From Chromobotia macracanthus (taxonomy: Eukaryota > Chordata > Actinopteri > Cypriniformes > Botiidae): DNA of 64,000 nucleotides. Below are positions 37,931 to 50,200 of this stretch, in pieces. Made by a program: the position numbers and the translations under genes. The stretch's first letter is position 1, and the number at the start of each line of letters is the position of its first letter. The stretch lies in NCBI GenBank assembly GCA_036877525.1, contig JAZGTH010000059.1, positions 7,440,001 through 7,504,000 on the forward strand. Reading direction: 5' to 3'. Under the pieces are notes generated by a model that worked only from the letters and a program-made list of their open reading frames with translations, ran no database searches and had not been told where the DNA came from.

Positions 37931-38067
37931 TTACATTTGCATATTCGGCAGATGCTTCTATACAAAGTGACTAACAGTAATTCAAGTTATACATTTTATC
38001 AGTAACTGCGTTCACTGGGAATCGAACCAACGACCTTGGCTAACGCTCTACCAGCTGAGCTACAGAA
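37931..38067 (-). mobile_element. tRNA-derived SINE
   Basis: On the minus strand: head CTGTAGCTCAGCTGGTAGAG (A box) and GGTTCGATTCCCAGTG (B box), then a body with TATAACTTGAATTACTGTTA and the tail GCAGATGC...GCAAATGTAAA in reverse. The two promoter boxes are the best preserved of any SINE in the window. It is not a tRNA gene because the acceptor stem is not completed. Confidence 0.8.
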
Positions 38068-38267
38068 CACCTTAAATATAACTATAACTACCTGATTAAT
38101 CCCTAATGTACCAATGTTTAACCAATGTTAAACCAATGTACCAATGTACCTCTATTTAACATTGTATTTACAAATCCCTGGCATCAGAACTATGTCTACT
38201 TGGAAATGTAGCTTTGTAGACTAGGCTTGTTGGCTCTCATGGAATAATGCTAAATGCCCTCTCTCTT

Positions 38268-38322
38268 CGTAAGTCGCTTTGGATAAAAGTGTCTGCTAAA
38301 TGAAAAAAAATGTAAATGTAAA
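38268..38322 (+). mobile_element. SINE tail
   Basis: TAAGTCGCTTTGGATAAAAG followed by TGTCTGCTAAATG and TGTAAATGTAAA is the 3' tail of the same SINE group, in opposite orientation to the copy 200 bp to the left. The head is not clearly recognisable upstream. Confidence 0.7.
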
Positions 38323-38460
38323 CTAAATTATCAGCCCAAGCTGACAGTCAAACAAAAAGAGTCATACACAATTCAAAGACTGTGTTATGAACTAAAGGCT
38401 GTGTGTTTTGGTCACAATACACAATTCAACATAAATTCTAGTATGAAAGTGTTCAGTGTT

Positions 38461-38690
38461 CTGTTATCATTTACTCACCCTCATGGTTTCAAACACAAAG
38501 GATTTTGTTCCTCTGTGGTGGTGCTACTCTTTGTCATACAATGAAGGTAAATGGTCACCAAGAGCTATTTTCTAACATCTGCCTTTGTGTTTTATGGTTA
38601 AAAGAAAATCACATTGCTTTGGGAGACCCTGAGTGTATGAGAATTAAATAAGAACAGAAAGTTCATTTTTGGGTGTACTGTTCCTTTAAA
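38461..38690. mobile_element. Foldback MITE (TTTACTCACCCTC family), diverged
   Basis: Starts TTATCATTTACTCACCCTCATG and ends TTCATTTTTGGGTGTACTGTTCCTTTAA, the usual two ends of this element. The interior has diverged more than in the copy at 21225. Confidence 0.65.
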
Positions 38691-41278
38691 TTGTGTAGCT
38701 GGAAAACAATTCTGTACAGGCCATCTGACATGCCGCGCTGGAGGAAATATCTGACCTGCAGGAAACCAGATGACTTTTCTTTACTAAGCTGGCTTGTTTA
38801 GAACTTCCTGCCCAGATTGATGGGAAAAACAGGAGGATAACTGGGCCAAGTCTCTCTGCTTTCCCATTATACACTCACTACCCTGCATACTTTCCCTGTA
38901 CACTCTCATCCCCGCCAGACCAATGCCAGCAGGGAACAGAAAGTAAAGATAAGCTCTCTTCTACAGCAGTGAGTTCTGCCTAACCCTAGCACACAGCAAA
39001 AGGAATGTTCACCAGAGAAAGGATATCACAGACATATTCAGATGAACAACATGCCAGTACAGGCAGGATATGAACACTGCTTCTGCCCTAGAGATGAATG
39101 GATAACCATGAAACTTTAAAAACATACAAACTAAACATTTCTACTAAAATCTAAGATTTTTTAAGGAGCACAATGGTTCTTTCTGATAGGTGTGAGCAGC
39201 AGCACACCTCAAACTGAACCAGCGATTAAACCATTTATGAAAATCAATCAGCCAGTAAATCGGCCAATAGAGTTTTTGAAAACACAAAAACACGTGCAAC
39301 AGAGCAATGACAAATATGCAAAGCTCTGACATCACTGTTTATTGATGTGATTCATTGCCTTAACATGATTTCAAGGTGTTGTCTGCCAAACTGCATCATT
39401 GGCCTATTTTCCTAACATCCTGAAATGCACATGCTGCTGCGGTACAATAAATGACGTGTAAAGAGTAAATTAAGCCCAAATTCATTTCCTTCACTGTTCA
39501 TTTTTACTGACATTCAAGAGCACTGCAAATAGCTAAATGTTTCACGTTTTGTTAAGTCTGTTCTTCCTTTCCCATGTGCACACTGGTCATTATTTTATAG
39601 CAATCGACAGATTTACAAATGTAATCAACGCAATAAACTGCATTCAGGCTGCCACAAAGCCACCAGAAGAGAAATAAATTCAAGCTGTGTGTTAAGGTTG
39701 GCCTCCAAATGAGAAAGTTTACAGTAAAGTTTACAGTGTGAAACTACTTTCTACCACATACAATATTGTATTTATTCATCTCGCACAGGTGTCTCCTGTT
39801 CGAAGGTCAATTAGGTTCAAACCTCACTGATTACTATGAGCAGGCTTTATACATGCTGAAAGCTTGGTGGTAAAGGTTTGGACTTGTACAAAAAATAACT
39901 CGCCTATACCATCTGTTCTCAACCCTGACTAACCCAAACTAGTGGTTGTGAAATTCAATAAATGTTATTCAGTTCAATGCAAACAGGTTTTGTAAGTATA
40001 ACGGTGAACAGATAGTACATTGAAAATCAATTGCAAAATGTAGCAATCGTAGCATTAGCAATAGCTCTTATCATGAACACTTTACAAATGACTATTGTCT
40101 TGAATGTATTAGTGCTACAAGAACTGACAAGAACTATTCTGCTCATTGGACAACACATGCCTGTTTTATCCCCATATAACACACAATTCACAAAATATCC
40201 CAAAACAAACATGGATATGTTAAACATGGATATGTTAATAAAAAAAATCCTACTGATTATTATTACTGAGGGTGTCAATAAGGAAACTACAGCTGATCCA
40301 CACTTGCATGTGTGCATATGTGGACGGTTTTCCACTGATGTCAGTCTCACCTGAGCCCGATTTCAAAGTTTATTTTATTTTGAAGTTATTTTACTGATTT
40401 TTAAATAAACGACAAAAAAATGCCCATGTTGTCACTCTGTGCAGACATGACAACAGATCCTCTATCCTCTAAAGAGCCAGCTTCCTCCTCAAACTCAAGG
40501 TGACCATCTCTGTTGAATACTAACCATCTAAAGCTGGAACACAGAGGCCTCATTGAGAGATTTTAAAAGGCCGTGGTGCTGAACTGGGAACCTACAGACA
40601 TTTTGTTACCCATATCTGGCATGAAGAGATGTTAAGTTCTCCTCCGATGGACAGCTTGATTACACATACTGTAGATGCTGGATGTTTTTCCACATAAAGA
40701 CTCATTTTCCTACTTTCCCCACAACAAATCTTTTCTTGTGTGGTACTCCCTGCTCTGTGGGAAAGGTTCAACAGCACCACTTAGCAAAAACATTCTCCAG
40801 TGGAAGTGAAATAAACCGTCTTGGGTCTTTCAGTGTTTGATTTACAGGCAGTGAAAACAATCTATTGCTCTGATATATCTTTCCACTCAAACTGATTAGC
40901 ATGTCAAATAAAAAACGGAACATGCCAGCATATGTTAATTATATCAGTGAATGAAATACATTCTTCATGGTGCAAATCTAAAAAAACTATTTTGAAATTG
41001 AATTAACTTTTTTATACAAGCAAAAACAAATATACTGAATGATAGTGCTCTACTACTCCAAACCGTTTTAACTTTTGCTCCAAAATGACAAAACAATCAA
41101 AATAAAATTTGTTTGGAGATATTGTTGTTGACTTATCACACATCCCATTAAAGTTGTGCTTAACCCCACATGGACCCTCTCTGTGTATCTCAAAGCATTA
41201 AATCACATATCCACACACAGACTCTTCACTTCACACTTGAGCGGTGTGCAGGACAAGAGAGGAAAACACTTCACTAAA
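38691..41278. other. No exon found; inferred ralb intron 1
   Basis: An open frame pair on opposite strands at 40027-40354 is only a long AT-rich coincidence. No repeats with clear ends. Confidence 0.4.
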
Positions 41279-41604
41279 TTAAAGGCAGGATGGGTGATTT
41301 TTTACAGAAACATTTTTGTTATGCTTGTTGAAGGTCTCTTCACATCCTGATAGCAGTCACAAAGTGCTCTAGATACACTTTTAAAAACATTTTTGTCTTC
41401 TGTGGAAGGTGCAGGACCATAAAATTTTCGTTCAATCATTGCATTCGGTCTGAAACCAATGATATGATGTTCTACTTGCCTGTCAAACTATGTCCCTGTT
41501 CACATGTTTTGGAGGAGGCGTGGCTTTGGAGAGCGCTCTGAAGGGGGGGTGGGATCTTATGCTGTCAAAGCTAGGCTACTATTACTAGCCTACCCTACCT
41601 TTAA
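41279..41604 (+). mobile_element. TTAA-ended MITE (family M1)
   Basis: Both ends keep TTAA: TTAAAGGCAGGATGGGTGAT on the left and TACCCTACCTTTAA on the right. Shared interior words are CTTCACATCCTGATAGCA, TCTGTGGAAGGTGCAGGAC and GGAGGAGGCGTGGCTTTG. A short deletion removes part of the right inverted repeat. Confidence 0.75.
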
Positions 41605-43431
41605 CTGTTGGCCTTACATACTTTTATAACTAGTTCCTGAGTCTCTGCAATCAGGATTATGTAACAGCAATTCATAAATCTTTTATGACAGTGAAACCAA
41701 CAACATCATGGCACTGTGTTTCAATAAACAAGCGTATCAGTAAAAAAAGCATGCTAACCTCACATCACTACACTTCCATTAAAGTATTAACTGCAGACCA
41801 GGAAAAGTATGCTACCATGTTGGGGCACGCAGCAAATCAGTACTTTTTCCTCTTGCTGAGGAAGTACACAGTATGCACTATAACACTGGTATGAAAGTCT
41901 ATAATAAAAAGGGGAACTTGCCTTTTATACAACCGTTTCATTTTTAGTCAGTCAGCAGGTCACAAGCCTTGACTAACCAGACAGAAATGGCCTGACAAAG
42001 GCATTTTTCCATAAAGGTGGATTCCCTGTCACAGTGACTGCCATGTTGAGATCAGGCAACCAGCGAAGTAAGACTTACCTCCACTCTGTAATCCACCATT
42101 ATTTGCATTATATTAATACGTTATACAATAATACGACTGAATACATTCATACGACTGAACAGTGAATTTATATAATGGCAATAGAAACACAAAGATGATA
42201 TCTTTCTCTCAAATGACAAATACAAAATCTACTAATTTCAATGATCCAAAGATATTCAACACTGACACGGTCAACATAGTCAGACCGTGTCCCAGATGTC
42301 GCTCAAACTAGCAGATTTAGACTTAATCTTATTACATTATCAGTTTCATACTTTCCAACAAACTGCTGAGTGAAGACAGGACTTCAGTGTTAAAGTTGGA
42401 TATTTTGCTAAGGAGTAAGCATCTGACCAAGCGGTTATTCACAAAACAATGGTCACTATGTATGCTTACATAACAGCAATTCTGAAAATCTAATCTATGC
42501 TGACGGGTTTATAACTAGTAAAGTAAAGAACTAGATAGCTAGCTAAGTTAAAGCAACATCAGCACAAAAGTACAAGTCATTAAAGAGCAAATTTGCCAAG
42601 AACAGGCTACAGCAAATGAATGCATAGGTTACAATATTGAGCCCAGACAGGTTTGCTTGTTTTTAGAATAAAAACTTACTGAAAACTTATATTAGAAAAA
42701 TTAACACATACTATTTAGAAATGGTTGTTTGTAAAACTATCAAGCTATCCTTTTCACAGCTTGACAGACCACTATGAACTATATCATATAAAGGCTCTGT
42801 AAAGATTCTCTGTGAAGCTCTGTGCTTTAACAGGACATAAGTCTGGATGGACATGAGATGGTTCAAAATCATAAATGAGTACTTCAGATAAATCGAGCGT
42901 TTCTCTGTTATTTAGGATGAGAAAAAAGTCAGAAGTAACTGAGCCAGCACCCCTCCCATGAGTGTTATGATAAGAGAACTAGTGCAAAGCTATTACTGGT
43001 TGTGAGGTTACACCCAAACTGTGTATGACTTCTTAACAAGAATTAATATGACTGTAAACGACAAGAAATGTTCACATTGACAAAAACAATGTGACCACAC
43101 ATGTAAAACCAGCTAAACACTGCTGAAACAACAGACTGGGTTCATGGCACACATGGGCCTGCTTTCAAGGTTAATGTGCATGCCAGACAGAACGATAACT
43201 CCATATTTTCCAATAATTACAAGACACACATCAATTTACAACAGACAAAAACTTAACTAACTGAAGCGGGTCAAAACCGAATCAAAGTGTGTTACAGCAT
43301 GAACAGAGATGAGATGCGTACAAACAACATGAGCAAAACCAGCACTCGTGACCAGAAACCGATACCTTCACACCTCATATTACCATTATAGCACATAACT
43401 AGATGACTGAAGGAAGAAAAGCATAAAAATG
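41605..43431. other. No exon found; inferred ralb intron 1
   Basis: AT-rich with short open frames only. No clear repeat or regulatory feature. Confidence 0.4.
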
Positions 43432-43566
43432 GCATCCACATTGCATGCATCCACATTGAAAGCATCCACATTGAAAGCATCCACATTGAAAGCATCCACA
43501 TTGAATGCATCCACATTGAAAGCATCCACATTGAAAGCATCCACATTGCATGCATCCACATTAAAG
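43432..43566. repeat. 15-bp minisatellite, nine units
   Basis: Nine head-to-tail units of GCATCCACATTGAAA. Units 1 and 8 end in GCAT, unit 5 in GAAT, and the last is degenerate. As 15 is a multiple of three, it keeps all frames open and produces apparent periodic proteins on both strands; these are artefacts. Confidence 0.95.
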
Positions 43567-43689
43567 CTTTCAAATCAAGCTTGTTCTCAATCAAAAGAGC
43601 GCAACATTATTAAAAACGCACGACTTTCACGACACACTGTCCTCCTCTGAAGACTTTCAATAACTGTGTTCTGTAAATGGCATTTAATG

Positions 43690-44040
43690 ACAGATTTCAG
43701 ACACGCCCCGCGGGAAACGTAATAACGAGCAGTAACAAAAGAGTCGCGCGTCATTTCTAGCGCCCACCATTCAAAGCACAACAAATCGATACGACGCGGT
43801 GAATAAGGAGACATTACCGCTCGGTAACTCGGTCCTCCGCAGTCGCTTCACGTTATCTTGAGTAACGCATTAAACGCCCGTAACGCACCGACACGCTCCG
43901 CGTCTCACGCACCGTCGGTCGTGCCACCGACCCCACCCTCACGACACGCAAATGCGCCGGATGTGATGTCATCGACCGTACGCCCCGCCCTCTGGACGCG
44001 CCGGATGTGACGTCACGAACGGATCATACAGCGCGCCGTT
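43690..44040 (-). promoter_or_regulatory. ralb: CpG-rich probable ralb promoter and first exon region
   Basis: This 350 bp is dense in CpG against an AT-rich background. It contains a GC box CCCCGCCC (43983-43990), a palindromic CRE TGACGTCA (44008-44015), and two copies of an ETS-CRE module (43954-43971 and 43998-44015). On the minus strand a plausible splice donor GCG|GTAATG lies near 43816-43818. Direction and link to ralb are inferred from the missing 5' exon of ralb and from the absence of another gene to the left. Confidence 0.6.
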
Positions 44041-44625
44041 ATGGTCCGTGTAAATAGACTTCGCACATTGATGTTTTTCCTTTTAATACTATTGTTTTTG
44101 GAATTATTATTAATGTTTGTAATTACAAACACTTTTATTTTGTACATGTAAATTAATGTACTGGGTATGAAAAGAAGCGTTGACATGGTAACGCGGGCAC
44201 ACGGATGAAGTAACCTTTAGTGCATCGTTGTATTTGTGTTTATTCTGGCAGTGTGTCTGAATTAAACACAGAAATAGTGCTCAATATGGACGCATCCTGA
44301 AGTAGATATACAAATATCTGTTTCCTCTGGCCTAAACCAATGTCTCAAATGCATGTGCATGTCTCAGAGAAAGAACCCCCACAAAATCTGTGAGATTAAA
44401 GCTTTAAAAGTTATTAATGCCCCTGTTGAATAGAACAGAATAGATTAATGAAGAAACAAATGAATTACATAAATAAAAACAAGTCGGTTTATAGTAATTT
44501 CTCTCCTGTGTGACAAGGGAAGAAACAAAAGTTATGAGACACTTTATTTGCCATTTAACATAAGACAGGTTTTCACAGATAACAATATAAAATACAGACA
44601 ATTCACAAGAAGGGGCTACACACAA

Positions 44626-44755
44626 CCCAGCTAACATTTTTAGGTTGTAAGAATGTTTCCCTAATGTTTCCATTAAGTAACAAATGAAAATTTTCAATGT
44701 TATTTTGAAAGTTCTGGAAACATTCAAAACGTCCAGTTTAAAAGACGTGGCATTA
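44626..44755. repeat. Foldback element arm (family F1)
   Basis: CCCAGCTAACATTTTTAGGT followed by TGTAAGAATGTTTCCCTAATG and TTTCCATTAAGTAACA is the mirror of the right arm of the complete element at 59834-60039. The opposite arm is missing. Confidence 0.6.
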
Positions 44756-45440
44756 AAGTTGTTTCTTGATTATAAGTATGTCTTTAAAATTATTTTAAAA
44801 GGTTTCACTAACTACTTGTATGATATATAACTTTAAAAAAACGTTACTGCAAAAACTTGAAAACTTGAAAAGCACTCGAAAGATGTAGTGAGCTACACAG
44901 AGTGTGTGATGCAGTATTACACAGCAGATATTGCAATGCAAATGTAGAAATGCAGCATTGCACATCTGCCAAGCACTGCAGCGAGTACAAGCCTTGTTCA
45001 TGAACCGTTGGGGTTTTTCAGAAGGTCAAGGATCCAGCTGTAGTGTGTGCTAGGTTTAATATGGAGATTTTGCTGACAAATGTCTGTGGTGTGACCGTGT
45101 GGAATGTTGAACTGAAGTCAATAAAAACATCCTAAAATGTCTTGCAATGTCCATGTGTAAGTGAGCCAGGTGGATGACGTGATACGGCCTCCTTAAGGTC
45201 ACTTAAGGCAATTCATCATGCATGAGTGCCACAAGGCAACAGTCATTACGGCCGGTTATCATTGACTTCTTGTGCACAGACAGAGTCAGTTTTATGGTAT
45301 ATAGAAGCTGCATATTGTTCTGTTTTCCTTTTGCTCATGTTTTATGTGGTCAGTGAATAAGCAACACCTGGTGATGCCACCACAGTGCTGCCTTGTACTA
45401 CTGTACATTTGTAAATTTGCTATGATAGATTTGTATTCTC
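44756..45440. other. No gene found; spacer between divergent promoters
   Basis: Unassigned sequence between the inferred ralb and kelch promoters. Confidence 0.4.
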
Positions 45441-45504
45441 ATTTGTAAGTCGCTCTGGATAAATGTCAATGGCAAATCAATGCTCGTAAATACAAATGTA
45501 AATG
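45441..45504 (+). mobile_element. SINE tail
   Basis: TTTGTAAGTCGCTCTGGATA followed by AATACAAATGTAAATG is the conserved 3' tail of the SINE group. The head is not identifiable. Confidence 0.6.
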
Positions 45505-45989
45505 TCTGGACATCATTCAGTTGCGTTAAGGAATGCCTTACTGCATTTTTCTTCCTTTCGGCTGACGTAACAAGGCAGCACTTGATTGCACGTTGAACAT
45601 TTGACAGAAACTTTGTGGTTTTCATGCAGCAGTTCGAGACACACTATCTGCTCTCCTAACACTGTTTTCTTTCTGAAGGCTTTGAGGTTCACACACTTTT
45701 GACTCCACCACAGAGCAACATACTAGATGGTGGTCAGCCTGCATCAAGAGTGCAGAAACAGAGAGAAAACAGCAGAGCACGTCTCATACTAACATCAAAG
45801 TTCATACCCTTACAATAAAGTGTGTGGCATCAAGGTGCCATAATGAAAACATATAGCAGCACCTTGTTAACATGCACATAGGCGGTTAACGTGCCATTTT
45901 ACTAGCTGTGTTAAAAGGCTGTGTTAAAATGATGCAAAACGTAAACAAACGTGTCGTGCATTTGCAAGATTTGTTGTAAACCGATGTTA

Positions 45990-46275
45990 CATGCGTGTTG
46001 CGTTTGGTAACTTTTGCGACAAGCGACGCAACATTAGATCTGGCCACTCCCTCTCTGAGACGAAGCGTCCGTATCGTCCGTATCGTTTTAAAGATCAAGG
46101 GAAAGAAAACAAGCGGTAAGGGATCTAATGCTGCTATTTACCAACAACGTTTACAGTAAATACGATACAAGTAAAAATAACGCGGATATAATCGCAGATC
46201 CGTGCTCGCAACTTGTTGCTTTGACGCTTTGAAGCGGTTCGGCGGTCACGTGACGCGTTCAAGACTTCTGAAACA
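45990..46275 (+). promoter_or_regulatory. Probable promoter and first non-coding exon of the kelch gene
   Basis: CpG density rises here. The 10-bp palindrome GTCACGTGAC (46245-46254) contains a CACGTG E-box. An ACA|GTAAGT splice donor lies directly downstream (exon end about 46275). A pyrimidine-rich acceptor ending at 47186 precedes the kelch start codon, so a non-coding first exon ending at 46275 is the simplest model. Confidence 0.5.
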
Positions 46276-47216
46276 GTAAGTCGAGCACAATGTGCTTACC
46301 GTGCAATGCACCATAATCAATAATCTACCCAACATCCGTTTATGCATTAAGAAACATGGTTTCTCAGTGACACAGTGACACCCATAGCGGTGATGAGATG
46401 CATTGTACTGTATAACGGGCTGAGATCGGGGTGGTATGGTACATATGTGGTGCATATGTGGTAGGTCACCTATAGAAGAGTACGTATGGTGTGCAGTATA
46501 CACAATGGAGTAAAGGTTGAAAACATTGATCACTTGTAGGTAAGTATCCTTTTACGTATGTGTATGTATGGAACAGAGTACAGATGTTAAGCCATAACCA
46601 GATGCATGTAAATAACATATGTACTGTACAGAAAACCATACTGGTGTCTCCAAACACAATATGAAAGCACAGGTGAACAGTCTCAGTCTTTCAGTGGCTT
46701 TATAAGCATGTTTAATTCATAAGTGTTTGATTGCTGTCAAAAACATTCCTATATTTAAATGAGGGTACAAAGTTTTTCTTAAAAATCTTACCACTTGGGT
46801 AGAAAACAGCTCTCGGAGTCCTGATATACAGTCTGATGAACACCGATCTATTAAAATGATGCTTCACTGAACTCACCTGTCATTGTCTTACTTCTGTATA
46901 ATATTCCTGTATTAATTTCTGTAGTAACCGTACATGTTATTATATCCTTAACATCATTTTTGTTCTCATATATGCACTGCCCCAAACGTGCTTACCACAA
47001 ATACTTGCTCACACATTTGCTCAACGGTTACCTAATGTATTACCAGCTTCCACAATAAAATGTCCTGTTCTACATACAAATGTTGTAATAAAAATTCTTG
47101 TTGTAGTGTTTCGGTGCTATTCTGGGAAGTATTGTTAAGCAGACTTCATTGGGAGTCCCTGTTTATCTCACACTTTTTTTTGGAAGGTTAACCCATGAGA
47201 CTTTCAGAGCCCAAGT

Positions 47217-50200
47217 ATGAACCAAGGGAGCAGTGCTTGTTTGTGGACCTCAGTTTCTCAGCACTGCCCGGCACCATGTGATCGTTACAAGCATGCTTCC
47301 TGTGCCGACAGAGGACATGTGTACATACTGGGAGGCAGAGAAAAATGCTCACTGAGAGATTTCTGGAAATATAATGTGGGTAAGTCATTATTTATATGTG
47401 GCTGTCTGCTGTTTTGTACACATGCTTGTTATTGCAGTGTGCGGTAGTTTATTTCTGATGCAGTCAGCACTGTGCAGTCATGCAGATTGATATGTGATGG
47501 TCCGACACGATGTGCCGTGATTCATTGGTATGTTATATATTTTTAGCGTGTAACGAGTGGACTGAGCTTCCTTGTAATTGTGAAGAGGCACCTGAAGAAC
47601 TGGAGGAGCATACTATAATAGCACATCGGGTAAATACAACAACATCAGTGCAGAAAAGAGTCAAATATACAGATAACTATGGAAAATACCATGATTAGCC
47701 AATCAGAATGGAGTACTCCAGAGGGAGATGACTTATAATGTTTAATAATTGTATAATTTCTTAGGGCTTACTTTACATCTATGGAGGAATGCAAGATTCA
47801 GCATATACTAACTCAAAAACACCATTTTGGGTGTTTGATACAGGTATTTAATATTTGTATTAAACGTTTTATGTACATACGGCCACACAGCATAAAACAT
47901 TTTTCCATGTTAGGATTCTCATGTTGTAATATACCATTAATATGCCATTGACCTGTTTAGTTTAACATTCTTTGCAGTTAAAGAGTGCTGGATTAACTGG
48001 AGAACCAGGGTAAAAACTGCTCAGGTAAATATCTCATTATAAAGACCAGCACTCCTACAGGTTAAACACTTACTGTTTGAGGCTTTTACAACAATGGACT
48101 GTTTTTGTAGGGAGTGATACCAGCGAACAGAAAGGGCCACAGTGCAGTCACCATTGAGTCATATATGTATGTCTATGGTGGATACATGGACATGAAAGGA
48201 TCAACAAAGGAATTCTGGAAATTTAATTTTGGTGAGTACTCTCACATGACATTTATGATCTTTGAAAAATGGATATCTGCTTCCTGCAACTTGGTAGAGC
48301 ATTTTGTAAGCAGCGCAAAGGTCATGATTTTAATTCCAGGGGACACACATAGTGATAAAAACATTTATACTTTGAAAGCACTGTAATAAAAGCATCTGCC
48401 AAATGCAATTTATCCCATATAGAATTTATCCCTTATAGTTAATAGAACACTATGGACTTTATGTTGACGTGTGGTTGAAAGATTTTATTTAAATTGACCT
48501 GCAGACATACTTTGTCAGTCATGCTGCTGCACCACAAAGATGAATCTGATGGTTTGAGGCGTGAGCAGGCTTGCCTGACTCACGCCTCAAACCGAACCCA
48601 GAACCGAACTCACCAACTCACTTGTGCAGAACCGAACCCAAGAGATCTGAATGTAAAATTAATATTGTAGATATAACTAAACCAGAAATCCTCCATAATG
48701 TATTTTTAACTAACTGTAAAATAGAGAGCATGTCTAATACATAGCTTATCTTCATACAACCTTACAATACAAATAAATACATAAGCCTTTTGGCCAGTCT
48801 TGCCAAGGTCACTGTGTGTTCAGGAATGTCAGACCAAGCAAAAAGCATAGCTTTTTTTTTATTATAGCTTGTGAGTTATATTATACTCAGCAGAAATATG
48901 TTTCACTTCTGAAGGACGGTTTTATTGTTTTCTGTGTTAGATTCTGAAGTGTGGTCGCAGCTACGTAATGAACAAAGTGGTCCTGGACCCAGACATGGTC
49001 ACTCAGCCATGACACACCAGGACTGTATGTTCATCTATGGTGGTCTGCAGGGCCTGAGGGAGCAGAAGGACCTGTGGAGATGGAATTCTACCAATCAAAC
49101 CTGGAGTTGCATCAAATTCCAGTCAGTGTCTTTCATATCTGCCTGTCCGTCTGCGTCTTCAGTTATTTATGCTATAAACATTGATTGTCATACATACCTG
49201 CTCATTTTAAAGTCACCATGAAATCAAAATGTACTATTCTTATTTTTAATGAAATACTGCAGTGTTCATTATAAATGATTCATCCGTGACATTATTTGTT
49301 TTAAAGTCATGTGCCGTCGTATTCTTTCATTAAAAACATTAACTCCCCCTCAAAACTGCATCTTTTCTCTAGCCGAGGGCAGGACTATATTGACCAAACG
49401 CCAGGTATTTTCTGTCCCTCCAGATTCCAATGAGCCAATCAATTCACGAAGAAGAAAATTAAGTCCCGCTCTGCATTTTTTCCTCATTCCGGAAGCCGTT
49501 TCATTTAGATATATGTCACCGTAGGGAAGAAAAGAAAAAAGGAAAAGTTTCTATAAGGGATCATGCATTAGTACACACTATATTTATGCAATCCACTATC
49601 CTGAATTTTGATTAAGACAAAAACAGCTTGTAGGAAGCTTTCACAATGTTTATAACAAAACCTCTTGTCTTTTATATATCTGTTCTGCTTGCCTCTCACA
49701 TACAGGTTCAGGTTTTTATTTGATCAAACATGCACCTAAACAATAATTCTGCCATCTGAAGTATTTTGTTTTGATTGTAATATCTGATGAATTATACTTA
49801 TAGTTCAGGTCCCTCAAAGCTGGTCGGCCACTCTGCTGTGTATTTTAAAGACAGCATGCTCATCTACGGTGGAGGGGAAACCCAGAGTTCACCTCAGAAC
49901 AGCTTGTGGAGGTTCAGCCTGACCACAATGACCTGGAGGAAGATGCCACTGCTGCCTGGATCCAGCTCTCCCTGTCGGATCCATCACTGCAGCGTTGGCC
50001 TGGGTCACAGTTTCCAACCCACAGCACCACCTAGTGCCCATTGCAAGGAAATACCCAACAATAACAAGCTAAGACACTTTAAAAACAAGTGCTTACCATC
50101 TCACTCCACACTGCAAGAAAACTGTATTGAGCTCCAGACCTTTAAAGGAGAAAATGGGAAGTTTTTACCAGATTTTGGTATTGCACTGAAAGACACTAAG

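Noticed and set aside
37931..38067. tRNA gene on the minus strand
   Set aside because: A and B boxes are present, but the acceptor stem is not closed and the sequence continues into a SINE body and tail.
40027..40354. Two opposed 107-codon frames as a gene
   Set aside because: No domain, no splice or promoter context, and open on both strands as expected for a chance AT-rich stretch.
43432..43566. CRISPR-like regular array
   Set aside because: Units are contiguous 15-mers with no spacers, in a vertebrate genome; it is a minisatellite.
43292..43594. 100-codon minus-strand frame with repeating MWMLS
   Set aside because: It is the minisatellite read in a frame kept open by its 15-bp period.
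48551..48593. microRNA precursor
   Set aside because: The stem is only 20 bp with a 2-base loop, too short and too tight for a typical animal pre-miRNA.
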